This document shows, piece after piece, positions 45,301 to 60,300 of a stretch of 64,000 nt of DNA (positions are counted from its first letter, which is position 1; each line of letters begins with the position of its first letter). The notes below the pieces were generated by a model. That model ran no database searches. It was given only the letters and a program-made list of their open reading frames with translations, and was not told the DNA's origin. Source of the DNA: Struthio camelus (taxonomy: Eukaryota; Chordata; Aves; Struthioniformes; Struthionidae); contig NC_090982.1 in the NCBI RefSeq assembly GCF_040807025.1, positions 77,169,931-77,233,930 of the forward strand, given 5' to 3'. Position numbers and translations under genes: made by a program.

Positions 45301-48300
45301 CAACACATAGGAGTGGACCAGAGATCTCCGCACCAGCGGCTAACAGACTAACGCCTAACCCACACTATGTTTTCCTCCAGGCACAGTCCCCAGCTCACTG
45401 CAGCCCAGCTCCTCCGGACCATGCTGCCTCTCCTCTTACCTCAAACTGCCCTTGGTCCAGGCCACAAGCCCCAAGGAACCACTGCCCAGCACACTGGTCT
45501 GACATGATGCTGCTGGAGGCGACGCTCCCACTGCTGTCATAGTTATAGTATTTTCCTGGAAGAGGTGGTAAACAGTGTAAACAGACGGTTGCATCACTGC
45601 CCATGCATGCCGGTCCTACTTCTCCTGGCAAGGCTGGAACATGGCACCTTTTTCATAAGGTGTTCCTCTCCTTCCTTTCCCAAACCACCCTTTGGCATCA
45701 TACCCCTCCTGTTCCCCTGCCTCCCTTTGTGGGAGGCAACATCCCTCCCCAGCACCTGGTCCTTCCCCTCTACTTGGGGACTTGACATCTCCCCTCCTTC
45801 CTTTGTCCTCCAGCAGTGGCCACTGCACCCCAAAGCTCCTCAGCAAGGCTCTGTGCCCTCAGGGGGACCTGTGCCCCACTCCCCAAGCAGAGGGTGGCCA
45901 GCCTGGTGGCCCCTATGGGCTGAAAGGAGCATGGTTTCCCACTGGTTAGTACACACCATTCCAGAGCAGCCTCTCAAATGCCTCCTTGCCCTTCTGCAGG
46001 ATGGCGGTGTATTTCTGCAGGGTCTCACCATCGCCTAGCACCTCTGCCATCTTGCACATCATACAGACAGCTGCCAGCCACAGCCCACCACAATAGGCAC
46101 TGCCAGAATAAAGGAAAGCAGCATTTGCAATGCTGGATGGAGCACGGTTGTGCAGAGCCCCTGCAACACATTGGGGCTGCCTTCCCAGCTCTGAAGCATC
46201 TCCCCTGCTCGTGTCCCAGTTTGCCATCCTCCACCTTCTCAAGGCCCACGTGCCTCTTGCTCACCTGGCTCCCGTTACCACCCATGCATCGTACGTCTGG
46301 TCAGCAAAGCCACCATTTTCGATGAGCCCATCGTTATCTGTGTCAAACTTCAGCTCCGACTCCATCACAGCCTGTGGGAGGCAGGAGACAGTCATGCAGC
46401 CCAAGCACACTCTGCAGCTTTCTCCCATGACTGCCCCTCATGCTCTGCTCAGGCGTGATTTCTCTCTGCTCCCTGGATGTCACATGTCTCCCAATGAAAG
46501 CTAAGGAGGATGCTGCTTCCCTTCCCACAGCCTCAGTGAAAGGCTGTGAGGCAGGACCTCCTCCCAGTACCTGGCAGACTGGCCACATGTCCTGCAAGTA
46601 CAGGGAGTCGTGTGTCAGGTAGTAGTCACGGTACACTTGCAGCACAAACTTCAGGTTCAGGTCCTTCCAAGTGGCTGTGTCGTGGATCAGGTAGGCATTG
46701 ACACGCTGCCACGGTTCATCATCTGTGCAAGAAAACAGCAGATGTAGCAGTCTAGGAAGCAACAAACCTCCACTCTCCTACCTAGGTGCAAGGTGCCAAG
46801 AATGCTATGAGCAAGCAGCACCAAAATAACATACTGCATCCTGTACCAGCTCTCCTGGGAACAGCCTTCCTCCTACTGCTGTAACTTCTCCCTTGCACAG
46901 GCTTCATACAGCACATCCTACATCACCATTGCCACCCTGAACAGCAAGGGCCGTCCAAGCCTCCCGCTCCCGAAAATAGTGCACTCCATACACCATATAG
47001 CTTTCCCAAGCACAGGCTGCCCCACAGCTTGGGGGTTAACTACCATGAAGAGCTGTGTGAGCAGCCCTACACTCCCTCTGCCTCTCAGCAAGCCAGGCCA
47101 AGCAACACCCCTCACCTGGTTCCCCGATGTCATGTGGCACCACATTCTTCAGCTTCACTTGGGCTGTCTGACCACACATCAGATACTGCCGAGGCTGGAC
47201 ATCCTCATTCACCACCGTGACGGCTAGGGAGGACATAAAGCAAGAACCATGAGAATACCAGCAGGCACTGCAGCAGCAAGCCCTAACCACTGGCACAAGC
47301 CACCAGCGCCCCACTGTGTCCACAGCACACCAGGCTGCCCACTTGGGCTGGGGCTGTAAAAGTCAGCATCCTGCAAAGGGATGAGGGGACATCCAGGAGC
47401 TCCCAGCCTTCTTTCAGTAGGGTACATGTGATCCTCTGTTCCTTGCCCATGCTAGGAGCCAGGACCTCATGTGACACTGCCATAATGTACTCACCTTAAC
47501 TGAGGTGGTGGCAGCACCAAGGGCTGGAAAGGAGCCTCAGCAGGCTCAGCTCTCCCTCAGCCCAGCAAAGGGCTGTGCTCTGATTCTGTCCCCTCTGGAA
47601 CCATTGCTGGCTGGGCTAACACAGAGGAGCCTCCAGGCTTGTTCAAAGCATCAGGGTCTACAAACAGCTACACGCTTTCCCCTCCCCCCTCAAGGGGCAT
47701 GGGAAGGGAGCTGTTAAGACCAGGGACTCCCTCAGCCCAGGTAGGGCCAGGTTTGCATCCCCAGCACAGCAAGGAAGCAGCAAGAAGGTATCACAGTGCT
47801 CAGCAGACAGATGGTGAGCAGCAGCAGATGGCAGAGGACGCTGGGTGCTCACAAGTCCCAGGGCACAAGAGCAGAGGCGATGCTGGCTCCACAGCCCCCA
47901 TTTCTATGGCAGAAGCAGTCCCAAATCCTCTTTCCCCCCTGTAGGTCATGACATCAGCAAGGGTCAAGCCAGGGTCTCCTGGGTCACTCACCAATGTCAT
48001 ACTGCAGGCTGATCTGCAGCTTGGGCCACAGCATGATGAGAGCGAAGGATGCATAGAAGTGGACGTCGTAGGTATTGTACATCCGGTACTCTTGGCCTGT
48101 AAGCACAGAGGGATGGTGACGGAGGGGAGACCTATTGCAGCGGAGGGGAAAGGAGGGGCAAATCCTCCCTCCCACACAGCCCCAGATGCTGGGCCCTTTC
48201 CCCAGCATAGGCAGGGATTCCCATTAGGAAGACATTTTGCTTTCCTTATGTTGAACACCCAGGGGTCTGGAGAAGGCCTTATGCTGTACCATGCTTGACC

Positions 48301-51300
48301 CCACAGTGGGTTTTCTGGGAACAGCTAGTCAGCATTGCTCCCTGCTCTCCACCCAGCAGCATATAAAGAGCTGCTGCACAGCAGGCAAAACAGCAACCAG
48401 GAGGGTTGATTTGGTACCATCCATCATTTCTCTGCAAGTTACCTTCCAAATAAGCAAACCTCCCGTACTCCCGCAGGACAGGGAGGAGCTGGGACAGGCC
48501 AGCCCCCGCCGGCCCCTGCACGTCCTCCGCACGGCAGTCCGGGGGCAGCTCCACCCAGATGGTCCCCCCGTCCGTCAGGAAGTACAGCTCATTGAACAGG
48601 GCTGACTTGTACCAGGGAGGCAGGTGGCTGCAGGCAAAAGGGAAACACAGCCACAACAGCCAGGACAGTGAGCCTGAGCAAGAATAACTTAACAGTCCCC
48701 TGGAGCTTCAGCTTGAAGGGGACCCTGAGAGGCAGACCACGCCACCAGAGCACGCAGCCTCCACTCCTGGCAACACCCGCCCTGCAGAGGGGCGGACGCA
48801 GTGCTCCTACCCCCAACAGCCCCACGAGGCCAGCAGCCATCACGCTGTGCTCCACGAGCTGGGGCCAGCATCTGGTAAACACACTGATTCTCTGCTGCAT
48901 CTCCCTCACAGCACGTGACAGAGCTGCACAGAGCCTGTGGGGACCACGGTCCTGGTAGGGGTTCACCTTGCTGCCACTTGCCAGCTCATTCCTAGAGATC
49001 CAGCCCCAGATTTTCAGCCTAGTGCTGTCTGTCAGAAGGGTGCTAAGCTCTGCCCAGGGTGCTGCTCCCATCTACTCCACCTGTTCTCCAGGATGGGCTT
49101 CTGCCATGCATCAATCTTCTTCTCCCACTTCTCATAGTGCGTTAGAGCGTGATGCGACAGGGCAGGAGCAGCATCTCCTTTGCTGCTAAAAAAGCGTGTG
49201 TACCGCCTGCAGAACAGAGATTTGGGAGTGCTCACCCACACAGCCTGCTGGGGGACAGGTAGAGGCACACCTGGAAAGCCCATCTAGCCCAGACATCCAA
49301 CCTGGCCATCCCCAGTAAGGTGAGAGGAGCTGGACTGCAACGGGAGCACAAGGAATATGAGACTAAAAGGACTGCTAGTGCAGGGATGTCAAGGCTCGAA
49401 AAGACTGTGGAGCTTCCAAAACAGATGAGATGAGCCAGCACTGGCATGCTAGAGGGACAGAGCTGGAGGGTCCAAGTCTCCAGACCAGTTAAGAGGTTAA
49501 TAAGCAGTGCTGGGGGCTGCTGAAAGGGAAAGCATGGGTTCTGGAAAGAAGGTTCGACACACCCATAGGACAAGGACATGTTCACTCTCTGCATGAGCTG
49601 GCAGGGTCATGGCCACACCAGAGTCCAGCCAGCTGTAAAGACTGGGAAGTACAAGCCCCCTCAGGCAGCATTCAAGCCCAGAGTCAGAAAGCAGAGGAAG
49701 AGAAGGGAGCTCCAGGCACATGAGCCAAGCTCTACCTGGAGCAGGCCCAGGAGCTCGACTGTGTGGCTGCACCCAATCCACCCACCTGAGGTGCAGCTTC
49801 TCCTTTGAGCCAAAATGAACACAGGGCATGTCCCACGCCAGAGCCAGCTCAAGTGTCCTGTGCCCTCGGGCAGGCACTGTACAGCTGGTGCACACAGCTG
49901 CTGCAACCACCTGCCCCTTCTCCGTTGGGGTGCTTCTACCTGCCAGCAAGAAACGTTCACAAGTGAGAAGAAAAAGTCTACCCCCAGCCTCTGGGCTCAG
50001 CAATGTCCTGAGGGGTACAAGGCTATTCAGGCATGCCCCAGACCCCTTATGACCTGGGGAGAACATCCAGGACATTTCATAAAAAACATTAGTGCACGCG
50101 AGTAACTGCTTTTTACAAATAGGAAAAAATATCTGCCAAAAGGCACAGGGCTTAAAAACAAACAAAACAAAAGCATAGGTGCAAATTAGGAAAGTCAGAA
50201 GGCATGACTGGAATGGACAGAGTGCCTCATTACTTAGTAACTGCGCTGCTATCAGTGCAGACACAATCACTCATAAATGACAGTCCTCTTTCCAACTGTT
50301 TTAAGGGTGCTTGAATCGCACCTGTATTTAAGAAAAGCCCTTGGGGGACTGGATAATTACATGCTGGCCCTGACACGCGTCCCAGGTAAACTCATTTAGG
50401 CAACGATTTTAACAGGAGCACAGATCCTGGCTATGATAATGCCTAGCATGTACAGAGGAAAACCACATCCCAATAGCCTCAAGAGCTCTGAGTGCATCTG
50501 CAGACAAGCAGGTAGGAGACGTATGTCTCTGGAGATATTAATGCAAATGCTTTACACAACTCAAGCTTTGAAAAATTTTTTGCAAAGGCCCAGAATCAGC
50601 ATCACTGAATTTGTCAGCGTTATTCTTGGTCAAATGCTGACTGGGACATTAGGCAAAAGGTCAAGCTTTTATTGCAGTAACAGGTTACCACCAGGGGCTG
50701 CAAGACTCCATTTTAAGGCTCTCTGCAGAGGGAGCAAGCAGACAGCAGAGGATGATGCAGAATTATCCAGGAAATTTGAGAGACCTTCAGGAAACCCATG
50801 CAGAAACACGATGACAGCAAATTACGTCAGCACCAAAACCTGCGCAGTGCTAAATGCCTACTAGGACAAATATAATTGGCAGGTCACAGCACTGACAACA
50901 GCAGAGGTGGTGGGGTATCCCTATGGCTAGATCAGTAGAAGACTCAACTCTGTTCGCCCTTGGCCAGACTAAGAAGATATCAGTATATGCAAAGTATGTA
51001 GCCAAGAACAGCCCCAAACTGATACAAACAGCTTTTGGAGAACCTCCACTCATGTCATGAAACCACAACAAGGACAGCACGACAACGAAACTAAACAATA
51101 GGAAATTCATATATAGATCGAATCCCTTTTCATGCAGCATAAGGGCCACAGGACTTGGGGACAGGCCATAGCATCACCAAAAACAAGAGTGAGTGACAAC
51201 CACAGGTAAGTCAGCCCTTCAGGGTACCTGGCAGCCCTGCACAGCTTTGTTAAGAGCATCTCCCACTTTAGGCCTTTACCCTACACTGCACAAGGGACAG

Positions 51301-54300
51301 GGAGGATCTTTCCACAGGGTACAGATTCTCTCCATTCAGTTCTACGACAGCTTCCTCCAGAAGCTACACTCCTTGCAACCGTATCCAGGCAGTCAGACGA
51401 AGATGAACTCAGCTCTGCTTGCCAGGCCTGGGGCTCTGTGCCCTGCATCAGGGCAGCCGCATGCTCCCTCTGCTCACTTCTGTGCAGACCTGGCCTCAAT
51501 CACAGAAAGAAAGGAGGACTCACCTGCAGGGGAATCCAGCCTGCCATCCTGAAGGAGGTCTTGCCACACCTCTTTACCTGATCCTGTGGGACTGAATGCT
51601 GTGAAGTGGGTAACTCTGGTGCCAGCCTGGGGATGAAAAAAATAGAGTCATGGTGAGGGTTCCCTCTAAAGGGCAGGTAATATGAGCACCTTGAGTGTCT
51701 CCACTGAGTGAGAGGAGATCAGATCCCCCCACAGAGCCTAAACTAGGAGCTGGTCCTTTTGTGGGTGAGGTGGGGAGGAACAGTGAACTACCCCACAATC
51801 CTGCAGCCCCGATTCCACACTCTGCACGTTGCCTATCAACGCTACCTCCAAATTTACTTCTCTAGTGTCCTGTAAGCTTCACCTACAGCTTCTCTACCGG
51901 AATCCCACTCCCCAAACAGGTGCCATTTGGAACCTACTTAAAGTCACGCCCCTAGTCCTGCCCTGGCAGTCAGGTAAGCACCAGGGGGTGGTGCTGACTC
52001 TGACCCAAGGCATGTCACACATCTGTCCTTCACTAGCTGCGCAGAAATAGCCCACAGACACCCCGTTCGGCAGGGCTGCACAGCTGTCCCCATGCTGGGA
52101 GCCACACCAAATGGGGTCAGACAGGGCCAGGATGGGGTCACTCCCAGGCACAACAGTTGAGACCTCTGCCACATGGGACACTCATGCCTTGCCCCTGCCT
52201 CCCTGCCGTGATGGGTGCTTTGAGCCCGCAGACCACCACCAACCAGCCGGCCCTTTACCTTCTCCCGGGCAGAGATAGCAAGGGTGAAGGGATTCACGGG
52301 AGTGCAGTGATGCAGCAGAACTCCAACAACCTGCTTGCCCTCCTTCTCAAAGGTGAAGGGCTCGTTCCAGTGCCCTCCTCTCTCGTCCTCCTTCGTACCC
52401 ATGCCATTCTGCAGGCTGAACATGATGGAGACATCCACGTCCTCGTCATTCCCGTTCTCCACCTCCCAGATGAACACTCCCACCGGCAGGCTGGAGTCCT
52501 GGCAGAGACAGACATGTACAGAGCTTGCACACTGTGGAAAACTGCTCAAAGCGCTGCTTTCCCCGGTGCCAGGGGAAACTGTCTGGGCTGAGGCAGGTGC
52601 AAGAGCACAAGGAATGACTCAGTCTTTTGACCTCACACCTGGAGTCTGCTGCCAAACCGGAGCAAAGGAATTGTGGGGGCAGGTAATACAAAATTCAGGT
52701 CACGAACCCTGAGCAAGCAAACCCGCATCAGGCAATACGGAGACAGACAGAAACCAGTGCCTAACACTGAGATGTGTTTCTCAAGTGCTTAACAGGCCAA
52801 CATCAGCAGCTACTACAGACCCACCTGCTTCTTGAGGGGACAGCAGGGTCAGGAATGTCTGCAGCACAGCATCCTGCCCTCACCCAAGGCTGGAAGCGCA
52901 CAGCAGGATTAGTGAGGCATCCCTTACCGCCAGCCTCTGGAATTGCCTTATTTCTGCAGGGGCTCCTTCTGCCTGGGGAGCATTGCTAAGTGGAGACTGT
53001 AGTTGGGCAACTCTAGCTAATAAATAGCCCTCACGTGGGAAGAGCAGGCAGAAACCAGCCAGAACACTCCCAGGAGCACCTTGAGGGAGCACTCAGCTGA
53101 TAGCCTGTTCTTGTGAATCAGTCTGAGGAATTCTTAAAACGCTAGCACCTGACCCTTCATGCAGCAAGGGCACAGCCGTCGGCCTGCCACACCGCATGGA
53201 CAGCGGTTGGGATTGTCACAGCATAGAAACTAGTGTAGGAACAAGCAGGACAAAACATCAAAGCACAGGTCAAAAGGGAAAGGAACAGCTGCCAGAGCAA
53301 AGCACAGGAAGGAAAAAGGGACAACCCCTCCCAGCACCAACAGCCTCGGGATGGGCAGAGCCTTACCAGGGTCTGACTGTTACAGGCTCAGAGAGCAGCT
53401 GGCACTAGGGACATGATCTTAGGACAGACCAGGACAGAAAAGACTAGGCTGGGAAAGAAAAACAAGGATGAAAAGCCTACAGAATTAAGCCAACATCTGT
53501 CATATCTGTTTCTATGGCACCTCAGGAGTGCTGGGACCCACAAGCCATGAAGAGCCATAAGCCTCACCAGGGACACTCGTCTGTGATTCACTCCTGGCCT
53601 GGCCTTGCTTCCCTCAAGCTGCAAGCAATTTGGGGACAAGCAAGTTCACTTCTTCCATGCTTCTCTGCTACTCCTAAAACTAGACAGAGGGGACAAGGAC
53701 TCTCATCTACTGCAGCATCTGTGGGCACAGCATGCAATGCTCAGGGGTCTAATATCCACCAGCTCCAAGCCTTTCCTGCCCAAACAGCAGACATGGAGAT
53801 CTGTGAGCCAAGCCACTACTTTAGGGCCTGTCCTACACATACCTTACACAGCAGATCCCAAAGCACAGGACTGTCCAGTTTGCTGGGCTGACCCTTTACT
53901 CCTACTCAGGCACCTCTGCCAAGTCCCTGCCAACCCACTTTGTAATAGCTGCGCTGCCATAGCCCAGTGTGGACACTTGCTCCCGCAGTGCATCCCCCTG
54001 CTGCAAGGGGCAGTCTGATCTGCTTTCCTTAAGGCAGCTGCATGTGGCCGCATTTGTCATACCACCCACAAGATTATTCCCCTCCTTACCCATTTGCAGG
54101 AACATAACCAGCCCTGTGGATAAGGCAGCAGCATCTGCCTCCACAGCTTAATTGGAGAAACAGCAGGTAACAAGCTTGTTCACGCTCCTAAAAGGGCACA
54201 TTGGGGCATTCAAGCCCCAAAACGGGCAGTTGTCTTCAAAACTTGTAGCACCTTGCCCTGTCCATGATAGGGCTCTTGGGAACCCAGAGCGCACCCAGCT

Positions 54301-57300
54301 GCCACAGCAACACCAGCTCCCATTCACAAGGCCAGGTCTGGGCTGTCATCCTGCAACTCTGCTGCAGGACAGACTTCACCCCAGCACCCCACCGTACGCG
54401 TTGCTTGCAAGTGGTAGCAGCGCCCACACCACCCAACGTTCAGAGCAGGCTGCGGTGAGCGGGGGGCCATCGCCTCCTTACCTGATAGTCGTGGGGGATG
54501 ACAGGAGAGACCTGGCGGCAAGTAAGCACCACATTTTGCCCTGGGAGCTCATAGACTGTCCAGGCACGAGGATATAGCGCATGGTAGAAGGCATAGTGGC
54601 CACAGTAGCCCCAGTTCCAGCCCTGCAGAGTACTGGGTTTCTCCACTGACAGCACCTGCTGGTAAACTGTCTGCCCCTTGCGACGCAGACACACTGTAAA
54701 CTGGGAAGCAGAGGAGGGCAAAGTGATCAGATGAGCCCAGGAGCAGAGGCCTCTACAGCACAGGTGGCTCCAGTGTAGCTCACACCCCATCTGGCTCTTG
54801 GTCCCTGCACAGACCAAGCCCTGGCTGCCTTAGAGGGCCATGTGCAACCAAATCACACCTACTGGACCTACTGGCAGGTAGTCCCAGTATGAGGCCCTTT
54901 TAAGGTCTTCCTTTAAGGAGGAAGACTCCTCCTGTCTGGCACGGACACCCAGAGACTGCAGACCTCCAAAGCACTCAGAGGTGCGCTGCTCAGATCTCGT
55001 CAAGTCTCAGATATCCCCCCAAAAGAATGAAATCTCAGCTCATCTGACCCCTTCCTAGCTCCAGGTGTAGTATGGGGATGCACAGCAGATTCCCAGACAC
55101 TCCGCAACACAGGCCGGTCGGATACAGCCCTAGAAACAACAGCTCCTCTCTCAGCCAGGTGGAGCACAAGGGGTTTGGAGGTACGACACAGCTGGGTCTG
55201 CAGAGGCATAGCCTCCAGCCACCACATGCTGTCACTTCAAGCAGCTCCTCCCTCACTGCCCCAGTCCTCAAGCTGGGGTGTCCAGGTTGGCCCCACATGC
55301 CCTGAACACTCTTGCTCTGAGGGCAACGTGCCACTAAGCAAACACCCGCCTAGAAGGCAGAGCCACAGAGAGCAGGGAGCAGCCCTGTAACACTGACGTC
55401 CAGGACAAACCGCTGCTCATCTGCCAAACTGGTGTCAGCTCTGCTGCTTTACTGCACCAGCCTTCTACCCTGGGGGCCGCTGCAAGGCTCAGCCTGCCTG
55501 GCCTACGCTACAGAGCGCTGCCAAGCACAGAGGGACGGGGCTGGAGGACAGCATGCCGCTACACTTTTGCACCTACCTGGTCAGCGATGACTGTTTCGTA
55601 ATGGTACAGCCCAGGATTTAGCTGCCAGCGGCAGAATTCGCCCCGCCAGCCGCGGGTGATGGTGCCTCCCCCGATCCCGCCCAGCGGGCACCCTGACAAA
55701 CACAGAAATGGTCACTCCTGTTCTTCCTTGTGGCACTGTACACAATAGCGTTTGGCTCAACAATCCCCCCCCGCAGCTCTGGGGGCCCCAAGCACTGCCC
55801 ACATCCCAGAAGTCTCTAGTGCCTTGACTGCCCCACACACATCTCTTCCCAATCAGCAGCACCCACATCACTCCCAGCGCACAGGCACCCGCCCTACAGG
55901 AGGCCCTGCTCCTCGCATCAGCTCTGGAAAACCTGCACCTCCAGCTTGGTGCCCTCTGTCCTGTTGCTTCTCTCCCACTCCACCCCAACTCTGCAGGCAT
56001 GGGGAGGTCCCAGCAGCCTTACCACCAGCACCTGGCACAGACTCCAGGACCTGGGGCGAATCCTGACATTCCCTCTACACCACCCAGTGTCCAAACTGGA
56101 GTCTCACCATATATCTGCTGTAGAGGAACTGCACTTAAGAGGTTGATGAATGGATATTTCTTCTCTGTGCGGGTTTTCTTGTACCACCATCTGAAGTATC
56201 TGCAAGGAAAAGGAAGTATGAAAGGACATACTGCCCCTTCTCCATCACCGCTCCAGAGCATGGGGCTGGCACACGCTCCAGCTGCCCCTCCTGTACAGAG
56301 GCACAAAGGCCTTGCCGGAACCTCTGGGCCACAGGGACACGGGGTGACAACTCCTGGCGCCGAGATTTTGCTGCACTGCAGATGCGTTAGGAAACGCTGC
56401 CAGCAGAGCAACTCACAGACTCACCCTGAGTCACAGCCTGTGTGCAAGGGCGCACTGAGAAAACAGAGCACTTCAACACCTGGGTAGAGATCAAGGCCTA
56501 TACTTCTCACTCAGCTCCCTGACTTGGGCAGAGGCAGGAAGCTTTCCCAGCCCAAAGCACTTCCAGCTGTCCCCCAACCCTGAGAAGCGGGATGAACACA
56601 AGCAGCACCTCCGCACCTGGTACTGCGCGCACCGGTAAGGAAGGTCTCAGAGCCGAGGCGCAAGCCCAGAGGAAGCCATAGCCTCCTCCAGGGAGGCAAA
56701 CCTTGCTTTTCCACCTCCACGCTCCTGTTGTAACGCCCCATCCTGCTACATCCAAGCGCCACATCTCTAGGGGTGGCTGGGCTATCAGGGACCTGTACCC
56801 TGGGACAGACAGGACCTGCTCTCTGCAGTTTACAGTTCATCCTGGCTTGCATGGCACACAGGCGAGACAAACACCCGCACACACACAGAGCCAGGCATTG
56901 CCCATCAGATAACCTTCTCACCCAAAGGCCTGGGAATCAAGACACACAGACAATAGGGCACACAGCAGGGCACACCCAGACCTGGGTGCGCCAGCACCAC
57001 TCCAGGCAACAGGAACAGGGCTGGATTCCCAAGGCAGCGCTCATAAGAGAGACCGGCTTTTGCTAATTAACTGCCCCGAGTTAAATCTTCCAGCTAAATA
57101 AAATTAGCATACATTAAATAGCTGCCAGACTAAAAGAAGCTGCTGAACTTGAGGGAACAGACAGGAGAGACGGAACCGGCAGCGCTGCCAGAGCAGGCCC
57201 AGCTCCCAAGCAGACGGTAGCAAGTACCGTCCTCAACTAAGAGAGGGCGCCAGGCGCTGTACTGTGAAGCCACAGAGAGGGTTTTCCCATAGGGTAGCTG

Positions 57301-60300
57301 GAACAAACATGAGGAAAAACTACTGTGGCCAGGAGCGCACAGCCTGTCCCACTCCAATGGGACATCAGGGCCCCACACTGCCACGCCAGCAACCTGCAGG
57401 GTGCTGAGCACACTCCCGTACAGCAAGGGGAACCTGCCAGCACAAATCCCCTCTGGCCGTTTCCCCCTGGAAGCTGGGGGTTAAAGGCCCTACACACCTG
57501 TAATCCCCTCCTTCGCCATCACCAGTGGCACAGAGATGACAGCAGCTACAGGAACATCGGCACTGAAGCGAATTTAACGGCAATCTAATACGATAAGCGC
57601 TTCTCAATGGCTCTGTGCTCTCTCCATCCTTCAACGCCCTTCACAAAGGCGCAAGAACTGATTTTGGTAAACCGGGACTTAAGTTACCAGCATCACATTC
57701 TCTGCTCTTACTTAGAGGAGAAACTCGCCTTTTTTGGCCACATGGCCACTGCACCTTCATCTTTATTTGCAAGTTTCTAAGGTCCCCAAATCCCTCTCAG
57801 GGTCGCATTTTCCAGGATGCAGTCTCATGTGATCTGACTGCAGCCCACCGTCCTACATATTTAACTTCTTTTTTGACTACTTACGGACACTTCATCCAAA
57901 GGAGCCCTGCACACCAAGGAACCAGCCTGGCCTGTATAGCTGCCCTGAATCAGCACCTGCCACTCCACCAGCCTGCCACTATCTTTAAGTTTCATCAGCT
58001 GCAACTGCTCTTCCAACAGCTGAGACAGCTCTGACTTTACATTGCTGAGGTGAGTTTTTGGCATGACGTCCTCTTGAGGAAATACCTTTTTAACCAGCCT
58101 CAGAGAACCTATCCAGCTGCTTCCCCAACAGGTTTCTGGATATGCAAAACAAGGTGCCCACATAGCTGCCATAACACAGCCCAGAGGGGTATCCCAGCTC
58201 CTTATAAGGAAGGTAGCACTGGGATTTCACTGGACTGTAAAAGCAGTTGTTTCATGATTTTATGGTGAGAGACAGTCGAAATGTATAGCCAGCCACCGCT
58301 TGAGCTATTTTATTATCTCCAAGGCTAACTCCTCCTCAGTTTTCCCCCCACCTCACACAGCGTGAAAAGAAAATGCAGTTGATTCCCTGTGCAATTGTGC
58401 CAATTATCAATAACTCTCACAGGGCTGCAAAAGCCATCAGGAGAAAATGTCCTCTAACACCTAAAGACATGCCGGGGCTGGAGGGCATTCCTTTCCATTC
58501 AAACTGGTAGCGGAATTAAAACCTGTCCAAACATCACCCAGCTTTCTCTGTCATTCTGAATCTGCATCGTGAACATCTTCTAGAGCATATCAGCTACCCT
58601 CTAGCGCAGCGCATCGGCCTCTCCAGAGGCCCTCCACCCCTGCCAGCATGTCATCCACCTTCCCTCCTGCCCTAATAGCTCTAGCGCGTGCCAGAGTCCA
58701 AAGCGTCATAACTACTTTTTCCTTCCATGTTTCCAGCTGGGTACGTTCCATCATAGAAACTATCCCTGAGTCCTGATTAACATATAGGCCTAAAACCCCC
58801 ATCCCAGCGTTGTCAATACCCCAGTTACACCATGCAGCACATGTCTGGGCTGCAGGAGGAGGGAGTCGGGGAAGAGGAATAGAGGATGCTCATCAGCCAG
58901 AAGTTCAACACAACAGCGACACATGAACCCCAATCAGCCTAGGATGTGACTGCTCTTCCCAAGGTCCTGGGCATCTTCAGCTGAAAACACGCTGCAATCC
59001 CAAGGCTATCTCAGCAGTCTCTGGAGCTGCAAGAGGCTGCATCAGGTGAGTTTTCTACTTGTGGTGCTCCAAGGCACGACAGCTTTTGAGAGCACAGCAT
59101 CATCCTGCCACAGGTGCCCCAAGAAAGGAGTTGCTACACCCCCCCTCTGCCTTAAGAGAGGGGCAATCATGGTTCGTTTGACATCTACAAAAGGAGAGGT
59201 CACCCCAACCTGCAGGACTTCAGAGGTTCAAATCCATGCATCAAGCCATGGGATCAAGCTCTAGGCTTCTCTTGTAGCACAAACTCCCAGTTTTTAGTTA
59301 GCTGGCTGCCTCTGCAGCAAGAGTACACCCCAGAAACATTGCACAGGCCCTGGTCCCACAAGCACGTGAGGAGCTGCTGAACAGTTGGGGACAGTGCCTT
59401 AGAGCAGTTTTCAAAGGCACAAGGAAAAGGATCCTGTTGACACAGCATTCTTGATAAATAGCGTGGCACCCGTGTTCAGTGCTCAAAGGCCAGAAGAGCC
59501 ATTGCAGCCATCCGCAGAGTGCATACCGCGGTGACCCAGCCTGACGCTCCCATACCCAGCCCATTTCCTGGTTGAGCTCTACTAGACAGACCTGTAGGTG
59601 TGAGCCAAAGGCAAGAGCAGTGTCCTGGACATTTCCTTATGCCAGCTTCCCCCTCATTAATCAACACTAGGACCTTGCTGTTCTTTCCTCGCCGGACAGG
59701 AGCCCCATTACAAGAAAGCTTTGCCCTCTGCAGGTACAGAGGGATCACAAACAATCTGTCCTTAAAGTCAGAGCAGAGCAAGGGCCAATAGCTTCTTTTT
59801 CTTCAGTTTCTTGCTGAAAAACCGTCTTCCAAAACTTAAGTCCTTTTCCTAGAACCTATACAAGCTGCTACTATTCTGGTTGAAACGCATGTGGAAACAG
59901 GGCATAGGACCCAATCACCATCTCCTTAAAGCCAGTGCAGAGATAATCCCTCCCTGCTCATACAGCCAGGGACTTCACGCTTGCAGAGCCACCGCAATAC
60001 ACTGAGCTCAGGTCAGCATCGACCTGCAGTCGCTGCTTTTTCCAATAGCCCTTATCTACCCCACGAGACCCACGCTCTCAGTTCCCAGATACTCAGCCTT
60101 GCATTAGGGATGTTAGGGTGCATGTTGCTCAGGTAAAACCAGCATGCTGTATAATCCAGAGCAATCCATTATCTGCCCCTTCATCGGGTTTTGCATGAAC
60201 AAGCTTTACAGGCAGCAACCTTCAGTGGCCTTTCATAGGTCCATCTCTCAGCTTCCTGCCTTGAATGGAGGAACGCTCCCCTCCCCACAAACAATAGGGG